Below are positions 1 through 6,297 of a stretch of DNA of 9,701 nt, one piece after another. Below the pieces are notes generated by a model. It was not told the origin of the DNA and did not search any database. It saw nothing but the letters and a program-made list of their open reading frames with translations. The stretch lies in NCBI GenBank assembly GCA_937868145.1, contig CALMMH010000780.1:1-9701 (forward strand). Direction: 5' to 3'. This stretch comes from an uncultured Phycisphaerales bacterium (GTDB lineage Bacteria; Planctomycetota; Phycisphaerae; Sedimentisphaerales; Anaerobacaceae). Each line of letters opens with the position of its first letter. Positions within the stretch are counted from its first letter, which is position 1. The position numbers and the translations under genes were made by a program.

Positions 1-237
1 AGCAGCCTGTCAAACTTGAAGGAAGGACTCCAATACTGTCTGGAAGCCGCGATCAAGACCTCGCACATGGACAGCGGCGGAATCTACATGCTGGATGAGC
101 ATACCGGCAGCTTGAATCTGGCGGTTCATCTTGGATTGTCCGCGGAGTTCGTCGCCGAGACCTCTACGTATCCGTCGAACTCCCGAAACACGCAGTTGAT
201 TCTGGCGGGAGAGCCCGCCTATGGCACGCAGGATTGA
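1..237 (+). pseudogene. 5' part of the sensor kinase gene (half GAF domain), ended by an in-frame TGA
   Basis: This reading frame is open from the left edge of the window and stops at TGA 235-237. Its 78 visible residues (for example 'HMDSGGIYMLDEHTG' and 'LNLAVHLGLS') are the first half of a GAF sensor domain. The same frame continues after the stop with 'IGAPIGPAQKAEKLL', then 'HEGRVVACLNVASH', which is the expected second half of that domain. Removing the one stop codon would therefore restore a single continuous kinase gene, and no frame change is needed. The true start lies upstream of the window. TGA also ends two neighbouring genes (4337-4339 and 7468-7470), so a changed genetic code is unlikely. 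It may be a recent nonsense mutation or a sequencing or assembly error. If real, the N-terminal sensor part is made as a separate fragment or is lost. Confidence 0.72.
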
Positions 238-291
238 ATCGGGGCGCCGATTGGGCCGGCTCAAAAGGCCGAGAAACTACTTGTTTTTGGA

Positions 292-3200
292 GTGATCCCC
301 ATTCCGCACGAAGGCCGTGTGGTCGCCTGCCTGAATGTCGCATCCCATTCGATCAGCGAGGTTTCCCCGTGGTCTCGCGTTGTGTTGGAGACCCTCGCCG
401 CTCAGATCGGCAGCGCCATCAGCCGCCTGAGGGTCCAGGACGCCCTGCAGCGGGCGGAGCGGGAAAAGGCCATCATTCTCAACGCGATGGGCCAGATCGT
501 GATGTACCATGATGTTTCCCATCGGATTCGCTGGGCCAATCAAATCGCCCTGGACGCCTTGAAGATGACGGTCGAGAAGATTGTCGGGCGTCGCTGTTAC
601 GAACTATGGGAAGGGGCGGCGATGCCCTGCAAGGGGTGCCCGGTGGACCTGGCCCTGCGAACCGGGTGTTCGCAGGAGACCGAAATCGTCGGGTACAACG
701 GCGGCACCTGGCTGGTTCGCGGCGAGCCGGTGCGGGACGACGCCGCCCGGTTGCTGGGCGTGGTCGAACTGGCCATCGACATCACCCAACGCAAACAGGT
801 GGAAGAGGAATTACGCCGGCGGTTGCAGTTCGAAGGGCTTATCGCGAGCATCTCCACCGACCTGGCCAATCTGCCGACGAATCAGATCCAAGAAGGGGTC
901 GAACGGGCACTGTCCGGCATCGGAAGCTTTTTCCAGGCGGATCGCTGCTATGCTCACCTGTTCCAGGACAGCGGCACGAGGAGCGGCAAAGTTTGTGAAT
1001 GGGACGCCGAGGGGATCGACCGCGTGGAGGGGCAGATCGAGGATATGGAAGCCAAGGGCGTCCTCCTGGGTCTTGCGTCGCTCCGAGTTGCGGGGGTGCT
1101 CCACATTCCCTCTGTGCGGCAGTCTCGGGAAATCGAGGCCGCGGTCAGGGAGTTCCTGGAATCTATTTCCGTGAAGTCCCTTCTCTGTGTGCCGATCGCG
1201 ATCGGGGGGGAGCTTCTGGGCGTGCTCGGACTGTCCACCGTGCGGGAGGAACGCGTCTGGCCGGAGGATGCCGTGCCGCTGCTGAAGATCGCGGCCGAGA
1301 TTGTGGCCAACGCCTTGGAACGCGGGCGAGCCCAAGACGTGCTGCGGGAGCGTTTGGCCTTCGAGACCCTGTTGTCTGAGTTGTCGGCCACGTTTATCAA
1401 TCTGCCCGCCGGCCAAATCGACGGCGAGATTGAGCGGTGGCTGGCCCGGATCGGCGAGTTTCTCGGGGTCGACCGCGGCACGATCGTTCAATTCTTCAGC
1501 TCCACGAGGGTCGTCACGCATTCCTGGGCGGCGCCCGGCGTGAAACACGCTTCCCAATCTTTGACCGAAGTGGATTTCACCTGGTCTCTGACCCGACTGA
1601 GCGAGGACGGCGTGGTTGCCTGCGCCCGAGTCGATGAGATCCCTTCTGTTGGTCAAGACGAGAGAGAATACTATGAACGAGAGGGCATCAAGTCCGTCAT
1701 TACGCTGCCGTTGAAGGCCGCCGGCTCGATGCTGGGCAGCGTGTCGTTCTCGTGCATGCGGACGTCTTGCTGCTGGTCCGACGAGTTGGTTCAACGGTTG
1801 CGTCTGGTGGGACAGGTTTTCGCCAACGCCCTGTTGCATCGCCGGGCGGAAGAGGCTTTGCGGACCAGCGAGACCCGGCTTCGAAGCATCGTCCGAGCGG
1901 TGCCCACCGGCATCGGGCTGGTGTCCGATCGCGTTCTGATGGAGGTCAACGACAAGCTCTGCGAGATGCTCGGATACACCCGAGAGGACTTGATCAACGC
2001 GCACATGCGGAGGTTCTATCCCACACAGGAGGAGTATGACGCGATCGGCCGCGGCTATCGACAAATCCTGGAACACGGCGCCAACACGATGGAGACCCGG
2101 TGGTTGCGCAAAGACGGACGCGTCATCAACGTGTTGCTCAGTGGCACGCCGTTGGACTTGGCCGACGTTTCCAAAGGAATCACGTTCGCTACGCTGGACA
2201 TCACGGAGCGAAAGAAGGCGGAACAGGCCTTGCAGGAGAGCGAACGCACGTTGCGGACCCTGATGGCGAATCTGCCCGGCATCGCCTATCGTTGCGTCAA
2301 GGCGCCGGGGTGGCCCTTCGAATTCGTCAGCGAAGGATCCCTGGTTCTCACGGGCTATGCGCCGGATGAGATCACCGGCGACGACGCCGTCCTCTACGGC
2401 AGCCTGATTCATCCCGACGATCAGCAAAGAGTGTGGGAGGTCGTTCAGGATGCGGTGCGTCGAGACGCATCCTTCGATATGGAGTATCGCATCCGTACGA
2501 AGGATCGGACGGAACGATGGGTGTTCGAGCGGGGAAGAGCCGTGCCGTCTCCCCATGAGGAATCCCCCTTGCTGGAGGGATTCATCATGGACATTACGGA
2601 GCGCAAACTCGCCGAGGCGGCATTGCGGGAATCGGAGCGGAATTACCGGGAGATTTTCAACGCCGCCAACGATCCCGTCTTTGTCCACGAGGTGACGACC
2701 GGGGCCATCGTGGACGTGAACCGGACGATGCTGAAAACCTACGGATGTAGTTACGAGGAAGCCCTGCGTCTCCGCATCGAGGACATCAGCACGGGCGAGC
2801 CGCCGTTCTCCGGCCGGGAAGCGCTGGCGTGGATTCGCAAGACCGTCGAGGAGGGACCTCAGCTGTTCGAATGGCATTCGCGCAAGAGGAGCGGCGAGTC
2901 CTTCTGGGGGGAGGTGAATCTCCAAACGGCCATCCTCGGAGGCCAGCGTCGCGTGCTGGCGGTCGTCCGGGACATCACGGATCGCAAGAATGCCGAGTCG
3001 CAGGCGCAGGAGCACTTGGCCGAGTTGACCCGGGCCTGGCACGCCAATACCCTGGGCGAAATGGCCTCGGGACTTGCCCATGAGTTGAATCAACCGCTGT
3101 GCGCCATCATCAACTATTCCAACGGGTGTTTGCGGCTGACTCGAAAGAAGGATTACTCGATGGAGACCGTACGGGACTCGATCGAGCGGATCGCGATTCA

Positions 3201-3741
3201 AGCCCAGCGTGCGGCCGACATCATCAAACGGATCCGGAGCCTCGTGGCCAAGCGCGACCCGCAGCGGACCCGACTCGACCTGGAAGGCATTCTGGCGGAG
3301 GCCGTCCAAATGCTCCGCGACGAGGCCCTCAAACACAACGTGGCGATCATTTCGCGACTGGAGACGGGACTGCCCCGGGTCAACGGAGACAGTGTCGAGA
3401 TCGAGCAGGTCGTTCTCAACCTCATGAAAAACGCCATCGAGGCGATGAGCGATGGACAGACGGCCCATCGGAACCTGACGATTTCCAGCCGCTTGTCGAA
3501 TCCGGAGGAAGTCGAGATGTCCGTGGCGGACACCGGCCGCGGAATCTCGCCGGAATTGTCGGAGAAGATCTTCGATTCGTTTTTCACAACCAAAACTCAG
3601 GGACTTGGGATTGGCCTGTCGTTGAGCACGCGGATTATCGAGGCTCACGGCGGCCGGCTTTGGGTCGAATCGGACGGCCGGTCCGGTGCCATATTTCGAT
3701 TCACATTACCCGTTGAAGGAGCCACTCATGGAGAAAGATAA
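292..3741 (+). CDS. Multi-sensor histidine kinase, FixL-like (GAF-PAS-GAF-GAF-PAS-PAS-PAS-HisKA-HATPase)
   Basis: This is a soluble sensor kinase that autophosphorylates on His and should pass the phosphate to the regulator encoded next to it. Counting from GTG 292, residues 1-47 finish a GAF domain. PAS domains lie near 58-168, 525-641, 645-772 and 775-899, each ending in a 'DIT(E/Q/D)RK' linker (Asp at 163, 636, 767 and 894). GAF domains lie near 177-345 and 354-518. The H-box 'GLAHELNQPL' has His930. The ATPase shows the N-box (Asn1047 in 'NLMKNAIEAM'), the D-box (Asp1080 in 'ADTGRGIS') and 'GLGIGL' at 1104-1109, so the catalytic part looks intact. No membrane segment is visible, so it is probably cytoplasmic. 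The first PAS holds four cysteines. GTG 292 is only the first start after an in-frame TGA and has no clear RBS, so the native start is probably upstream of the window. Signal sensed is unknown. The HisKA type and the FixJ-like partner support the FixL-like comparison, but no haem-binding PAS could be recognised. Confidence 0.93.
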   Translation: MIPIPHEGRVVACLNVASHSISEVSPWSRVVLETLAAQIGSAISRLRVQDALQRAEREKAIILNAMGQIVMYHDVSHRIRWANQIALDALKMTVEKIVGRRCYELWEGAAMPCKGCPVDLALRTGCSQETEIVGYNGGTWLVRGEPVRDDAARLLGVVELAIDITQRKQVEEELRRRLQFEGLIASISTDLANLPTNQIQEGVERALSGIGSFFQADRCYAHLFQDSGTRSGKVCEWDAEGIDRVEGQIEDMEAKGVLLGLASLRVAGVLHIPSVRQSREIEAAVREFLESISVKSLLCVPIAIGGELLGVLGLSTVREERVWPEDAVPLLKIAAEIVANALERGRAQDVLRERLAFETLLSELSATFINLPAGQIDGEIERWLARIGEFLGVDRGTIVQFFSSTRVVTHSWAAPGVKHASQSLTEVDFTWSLTRLSEDGVVACARVDEIPSVGQDEREYYEREGIKSVITLPLKAAGSMLGSVSFSCMRTSCCWSDELVQRLRLVGQVFANALLHRRAEEALRTSETRLRSIVRAVPTGIGLVSDRVLMEVNDKLCEMLGYTREDLINAHMRRFYPTQEEYDAIGRGYRQILEHGANTMETRWLRKDGRVINVLLSGTPLDLADVSKGITFATLDITERKKAEQALQESERTLRTLMANLPGIAYRCVKAPGWPFEFVSEGSLVLTGYAPDEITGDDAVLYGSLIHPDDQQRVWEVVQDAVRRDASFDMEYRIRTKDRTERWVFERGRAVPSPHEESPLLEGFIMDITERKLAEAALRESERNYREIFNAANDPVFVHEVTTGAIVDVNRTMLKTYGCSYEEALRLRIEDISTGEPPFSGREALAWIRKTVEEGPQLFEWHSRKRSGESFWGEVNLQTAILGGQRRVLAVVRDITDRKNAESQAQEHLAELTRAWHANTLGEMASGLAHELNQPLCAIINYSNGCLRLTRKKDYSMETVRDSIERIAIQAQRAADIIKRIRSLVAKRDPQRTRLDLEGILAEAVQMLRDEALKHNVAIISRLETGLPRVNGDSVEIEQVVLNLMKNAIEAMSDGQTAHRNLTISSRLSNPEEVEMSVADTGRGISPELSEKIFDSFFTTKTQGLGIGLSLSTRIIEAHGGRLWVESDGRSGAIFRFTLPVEGATHGER
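820..1845 (+). repeat. Tandem duplicated GAF domains inside the kinase
   Basis: Two consecutive GAF modules (kinase residues about 177-345 and 354-518) begin with the same pattern. It reads R-L-x-F-E-x-L, then N-L-P-x-x-Q-I, I/V-E-R-x-L-x-x-I-G-x-F and x-D-R. They also share late segments ('SVKSLLCVPIAIGGELLGVLG' shortened against 'IKSVITLPLKAAGSMLGSVS'). This is a protein-level internal duplication that has diverged; the DNA is not an exact repeat. Confidence 0.75.
3716..3721 (+). promoter_or_regulatory. Shine-Dalgarno AAGGAG of the response regulator gene
   Basis: AAGGAG lies six bases before ATG 3728, inside the last codons of the kinase gene. It fixes the regulator start at 3728 rather than at the upstream ATG 3686. 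Its position suggests translational coupling of kinase and regulator. Confidence 0.8.
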
Positions 3742-4339
3742 CCCGGTCGTGTTCGTCGTGGACGATGACGAGGCGGTCTGCGCTTCCCTTCGCCTGTTGA
3801 TCGGCGACATCGGCCTGGAAGTGCGAACGTTCACCAGCGCCAAGCAGTTCCTGGAGCAGTACGATTCCTCACATCCGGGGTGCCTGGTGTTGGACGTGCG
3901 GATGTCCGGGATGAGCGGCCTGGAACTGCAGTCGCGATTGGTCGAGACGGCGGTTCGGATCCCCACGATCATCATTACAGGGCATGCCGACGTGCCGATG
4001 GCGGTCGAGGCGATGAAGACGGGGGCCATGGATTTCATCGAGAAACCGTTCCGAGACCAGGTTCTGCTGGACAGCATCCAGAAAGCCATCGACATGGACC
4101 TGAGGACCCGTCGCCAACACAGAGAACGTCAGGATGTGCAGTCGCGAATCGAGCTTCTCACCCAGCGTGAGAGAGAGGTGATGGACCGCCTTGTCGCCGG
4201 CAAGAGCAACAAGACCATTGCGTTCGATCTGGGCATCAGCCAGAAAACGGTCGATTTCCATCGGGCCAACATTCTGGAAAAGGTCGGCGTCAGTAGCGTT
4301 GTGGAGCTGGTGCGACTCACGCAGCGGGCTGAGAGCTGA
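3728..4339 (+). CDS. FixJ-family response regulator (receiver plus LuxR-type HTH)
   Basis: This 203-residue DNA-binding response regulator is probably phosphorylated by the kinase encoded just upstream. The receiver (about 6-120) has the acidic pocket Asp12-Asp13-Asp14, phospho-acceptor Asp56 in 'LVLDVRMSGMSG', switch Thr84 in 'IIITGH' and Lys106 in 'EKPF', so it should be active. The LuxR/FixJ-type HTH lies near 135-190, with 'LTQREREVMDRLVAGKSNK' and 'GISQKTVDFHRANI'. Length and layout match FixJ/NarL-type regulators. ATG 3728 is chosen because of its RBS and because the protein then begins 'MEKDNPVVFVVDDDEAV'. The gene overlaps the kinase end by 14 bp, which points to one operon and coupled translation. 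The targets are unknown; the CTAG-rich element just downstream (4374-4390) is one candidate binding site. It ends in TGA. Confidence 0.95.
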   Translation: MEKDNPVVFVVDDDEAVCASLRLLIGDIGLEVRTFTSAKQFLEQYDSSHPGCLVLDVRMSGMSGLELQSRLVETAVRIPTIIITGHADVPMAVEAMKTGAMDFIEKPFRDQVLLDSIQKAIDMDLRTRRQHRERQDVQSRIELLTQREREVMDRLVAGKSNKTIAFDLGISQKTVDFHRANILEKVGVSSVVELVRLTQRAES

Positions 4340-4373
4340 TCCCGCCGAACCCCTATCGCTAAGGTGCGGTGTA

Positions 4374-4390
4374 CCTAGGAAAACACTAGT
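4374..4390. promoter_or_regulatory. Twin CTAG palindromes, candidate operator
   Basis: CCTAGG (4374-4379) and ACTAGT (4385-4390) are both perfect six-base palindromes. Their centres are 11 bp apart, about one helical turn, so they would face the same side of the DNA. Read together, ACCTAG and CTAGTT also form an imperfect inverted repeat. CTAG is generally a rare tetranucleotide in bacteria. The site begins 35 bases after the regulator stop codon. The FixJ-like protein may bind it, but this is inference. Confidence 0.4.
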
Positions 4391-4758
4391 TGGTGCAGGT
4401 AATCGGATAGGCGGAGCAATTTCTTTTCTGAGGGTTCATCGCTTTCTGCAAGGAGAGTCCCCATTCACCCGAGAGCGATCTCACTCGACTATTAGAGTAG
4501 TGAGCGCCGGGGATTAGGCAGCCGACGGCTGTTTGGCCCGGTGCGACACGGAGTTCTTTGCCAAGGTGAATGGACGGGGCCGAATGTGCCGGGATCTTCG
4601 CGGGGGCAGTGGGTACGGTTCTCCGCAGCATGGAAGACTCGAAGAAACGGGCTCTTTCGACCCCTGTGGAATGATGCTGTTGTCCGGACGACGAGAATGC
4701 AGGCAGGATTCTGTCTCGCGGTCCTGGGCAGCAGCGTCGTTCCCGTTTTTGTACTTGT

Positions 4759-4785
4759 ACCGTCCCTTGCGTAAGGGTTTACGGT
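4759..4785 (+). promoter_or_regulatory. Bulged hairpin in the leader of the receiver-like gene
   Basis: The outer stem ACCGT (4759-4763) pairs with ACGGT (4781-4785). The inner stem CCCTT (4764-4768) pairs with AAGGG (4773-4777) around a GCGT loop, with three bulged T at 4778-4780. That gives ten base pairs in total. No T-run follows directly, so it is not a standard terminator. It lies about 70 bases before the ATG at 4859 and may act on the leader RNA. Confidence 0.4.
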
Positions 4786-4858
4786 GGTGGGACCGGCTGG
4801 GGCTGGCTGTTCTGATAGAAAAGTCGTTCACGAACCATTGGAGATCGGGTGGTACATC

Positions 4859-5269
4859 ATGCAACCGAAGAGACCCATTTTGCTTGTGGAAGATCCCGAA
4901 GCGGGCGAGCAAGTCGCCAGGCGAGCGCTGGACGGCCTGGGAATCGGCGATCGCGTCGTTTCGGCTGCCATACCGGAGGCGATCCCCTACCTCAGAGAAC
5001 AGACGGAACACCGGCCGTGCGTGGTGCTTCTGAGTGTCGACGATACGGGCGACAACAGTCTGGCGACGCTCAGGACGATCAAGCAGGACGACCAACTCAG
5101 AAGTCTCCCGGTGGTTGTGCTCGGGCCGTCCGGCGACAACCGGATGGTCAATGAGAGCTTCGGGCTGGGAGCTGCCGGGTATATGGTCAAGTCGCCGGAC
5201 TATCTGGAGTTCTCCGAGACCATGTGCACTCTCTATGAATACTGGAATCTCAGCGAATTGCCCAAATAA
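4859..5269 (+). CDS. Stand-alone receiver-domain protein, Rcp1-like, lacking the phospho-acceptor Asp
   Basis: This 136-residue protein is a single CheY-like receiver fold with no output domain. It starts 'MQPKRPILLVEDPEAGEQ', keeping the acidic Glu11-Asp12. Family members of the Rcp1 type read 'LLDLNLPG' at the phosphorylation strand; here it is 'LLSVDDTG', putting Ser59 where Asp is expected. The switch Thr/Ser strand 'VVVLT' is 'VVVLG' (Gly89). Lys111 is kept in 'YMVKSPDY', but the usual following Pro has moved. Phosphorylation in the normal way is therefore unlikely, and the protein may be a pseudo-receiver that binds a partner constitutively. Nearby Asp61 and Asp62 could be alternatives. 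ATG 4859 matches the family start; upstream in-frame sequence is unlike a receiver, and the RBS is weak (GGGTGG, six bases before). It is separated from the FixJ-like gene by 519 bases, so co-transcription is uncertain. Confidence 0.88.
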   Translation: MQPKRPILLVEDPEAGEQVARRALDGLGIGDRVVSAAIPEAIPYLREQTEHRPCVVLLSVDDTGDNSLATLRTIKQDDQLRSLPVVVLGPSGDNRMVNESFGLGAAGYMVKSPDYLEFSETMCTLYEYWNLSELPK

Positions 5270-5279
5270 CAGAGCTTCG

Positions 5280-5296
5280 GTCGCGTGAGACGCGAC
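5280..5296 (+). terminator. Hairpin just after the receiver-like gene, possible terminator
   Basis: GTCGCG (5280-5285) pairs perfectly with CGCGAC (5291-5296) around a TGAGA loop. It starts 11 bases after the stop codon at 5267-5269. Only a poor pyrimidine tract (ATCTCTTC) follows, so it is a weak candidate for intrinsic termination. Confidence 0.4.
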
Positions 5297-5306
5297 ATCT
5301 CTTCAC

Positions 5307-5549
5307 TCACGCCTTTCGAATCCAGAGGAACCGGAACGAATTGCGAATCCGTTCGGTGAACCGCACCCCCATTCGTTGCGTGCTCCATCGATAATCATGC
5401 CTCTTGAGATCGCTGCTGCCAAGACACGGGAGCCGCCTGGCGAAAAGACGTCCCAAACCGGCGCTCAACAGACCCAGCCATAGAGCCTTGGCGTCTTTGG
5501 ATCTGGGTGAGGGTCCCGGAAATCTCCTTGGCGTGAGGGAAAATCGCAT
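5307..5549 (-). CDS. Doubtful small basic protein, 80 residues, behind the 193-residue gene
   Basis: On the minus strand an ATG at 5549-5547 follows the stop codon of the upstream gene after only three bases (TAA-CCC-ATG). An AAAGG sits six bases before it, a layout that would suit coupled translation. The product would be rich in Arg with a short hydrophobic patch ('ALWLGLLSAGLGRLF') and would end 'FRFLWIRKA'. I recognise no family. Codon use is mixed and gives no strong coding signal, so it may simply be open by chance in GC-rich DNA. Apart from this frame I see no other gene between 5270 and 5552. Confidence 0.22.
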   Translation of the reverse strand: MRFSLTPRRFPGPSPRSKDAKALWLGLLSAGLGRLFARRLPCLGSSDLKRHDYRWSTQRMGVRFTERIRNSFRFLWIRKA

Positions 5550-5552
5550 GGG

Positions 5553-6134
5553 TTACCTTTGCACCGCGACGGCCACAGACCGGAGAAGTTCCTCGCCCGT
5601 CCGGCTGATCTCCTCGCTTGTTCCGAAGAGCTGGTGCTGGTCGAGAATCTCCGGGTTGTCGCGGTAATATCGCTCGACGGCTCCGACGCCGCCCTCCGCA
5701 GGTCCGGAGGTTCGGTAGCCGATCTGCAGCAGCCACGAACTGATCTCGTCGTCATGCTCGGCCGGGTAGATCAGAGCCACGACGCAGCGGTCGTCGTCGT
5801 ATTTCGCCACATGCACCTTGGCCCGACACGGCGGAAGCGCGGGAACGGCGAGATTTACGAGACGTTTGAAATCGGCCCGTGCCGTGGCCTCGTCCTGCGC
5901 ATAGAAGAACATGGCGGCTTCAAGCTGGAACCTGTCTGCGGGCACGCCCTTCAGCTCGATCCGGCCGTCGGGATAGGCTCGATGGATCTTATAAGCTTTT
6001 CCTTCACGGTAGCGTTCGCTATCCAACAGTTCGGCCACTTCTTCCGCGGTGTAACCCACCCCGGCGTGGTCGCCGAAGTCGAACACGTACAGCCCTTCAT
6101 ATCGATTCGGTTTCTCTAATTTCGGTAGTTTCAT
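5553..6134 (-). CDS. Conserved-looking protein of unknown function, 193 residues
   Basis: I do not recognise this family. The protein starts 'MKLPKLEKPNRYEGLYVFDF', followed by 'GVGYTAEEVAELLDSERY'. It has no signal peptide or membrane segment, so it is probably cytoplasmic. It is acidic and rich in aromatic and charged residues. A middle helix-like part ('RFQLEAAMFFYAQDEATAR') leads to 'KRLVNLAVPALPPC', then a strand-like stretch with 'KYDDDRCVVALIYPAEHDDE' and a C-terminal half containing 'WLLQIGYRTSGPAEGG' and 'VERYYRDNPEILD'. The minus-strand frame is chosen over an overlapping plus-strand frame because its composition is that of a normal globular protein and it has its own promoter. It stands divergent to the lipoprotein gene at 6298 and tail-to-tail with the receiver-like gene. 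A consensus TATAAT ends six bases before the ATG, so the transcript may be leaderless. Confidence 0.8.
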   Translation of the reverse strand: MKLPKLEKPNRYEGLYVFDFGDHAGVGYTAEEVAELLDSERYREGKAYKIHRAYPDGRIELKGVPADRFQLEAAMFFYAQDEATARADFKRLVNLAVPALPPCRAKVHVAKYDDDRCVVALIYPAEHDDEISSWLLQIGYRTSGPAEGGVGAVERYYRDNPEILDQHQLFGTSEEISRTGEELLRSVAVAVQR

Positions 6135-6140
6135 GCGGTT

Positions 6141-6170
6141 ATTATACGTTGCTCCTCACCGGGTTGTACA
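6141..6170 (-). promoter_or_regulatory. Sigma-70-type promoter of the 193-residue gene, probably leaderless
   Basis: On the minus strand a perfect TATAAT (6146 to 6141) is preceded, 18 bases upstream, by TGTACA (6170 to 6165; four of six consensus bases). Only six bases separate TATAAT from the ATG at 6134, so transcription would begin at or beside the start codon. A GAGGAG at 6151-6156 on this strand lies upstream of the -10 and too far from the ATG to act as RBS. Confidence 0.6.
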
Positions 6171-6227
6171 CAACTTTTGATGGGGTTGGGGAAGGATTCC
6201 GCCGGCTGGAAACGTCGAGCAACGAGG

Positions 6228-6256
6228 TTGCCTCGCACTCGCCCGTGCGGTAGGAT
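6228..6256 (+). promoter_or_regulatory. Candidate promoter of the lipoprotein gene with overlapping inverted repeats
   Basis: TTGCCT (6228-6233) and TAGGAT (6251-6256) are 17 bases apart, with four of six consensus bases each, and lie about 40 bases before ATG 6298. Two inverted repeats overlap them. CGAGG-TTG-CCTCG (6223-6235) covers the -35 box, and CGCAC/GTGCG (6234-6249) lies in the spacer. These could be operator sites, but that is inference. Confidence 0.45.
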
Positions 6257-6297
6257 GCAGGGATCCAAGAGCCAGTCCAGTCTTGAATGGGTTGTGA

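Larger units (their letters stand above)
4340..4858 (+). other. 519-base non-coding stretch with several possible RNA hairpins
   Basis: No open frame here resembles a protein; the short frames lack a good RBS or are shadows of the flanking gene. Structure can be seen: twin CTAG palindromes (4374-4390); a small hairpin GAGA-GCGA-TCTC with a GNRA-type loop (4471-4482); a stem CTCACT/AGTGAG (4480-4504) that shares three bases with it, so the two cannot form together; an odd palindrome CAGCCG-A-CGGCTG (4519-4531); and a longer bulged hairpin (4759-4785) before the receiver gene. It is unusually long for a spacer between signalling genes. It could be a long leader, a small RNA locus, or a decayed gene. 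I do not recognise a known riboswitch. Confidence 0.45.

Noticed and set aside
235..251. TGA followed at once by a small hairpin (ATCGG-GGCG-CCGAT), suggesting selenocysteine
   Set aside because: The stem is only five base pairs, lacks the usual spacing of a bacterial SECIS, and a GAF domain at this site is not a known selenocysteine context.
811..3648. 945-codon open frame on the minus strand opposite the kinase
   Set aside because: It is opposite a gene with clear kinase motifs throughout. The translation shows no domain, and long antisense frames are expected in GC-rich coding DNA.
3686..3727. Upstream ATG that would extend the response regulator by 14 residues
   Set aside because: The extension is unlike a receiver domain and lies in kinase codons. 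ATG 3728 has an AAGGAG six bases before it.
4480..4504. CTCACT/AGTGAG stem as an intrinsic terminator for the kinase-regulator operon
   Set aside because: No T-run follows and it lies about 140 bases past the stop codon.
4541..4774. 77-codon plus-strand frame in the long spacer
   Set aside because: No RBS, no recognisable motif, and Trp/Arg-rich composition typical of chance frames.
5559..6119. 186-codon plus-strand frame across the 193-residue gene
   Set aside because: The minus-strand product looks like a normal globular protein and has a TATAAT promoter. The plus frame has neither an RBS nor a protein-like pattern.
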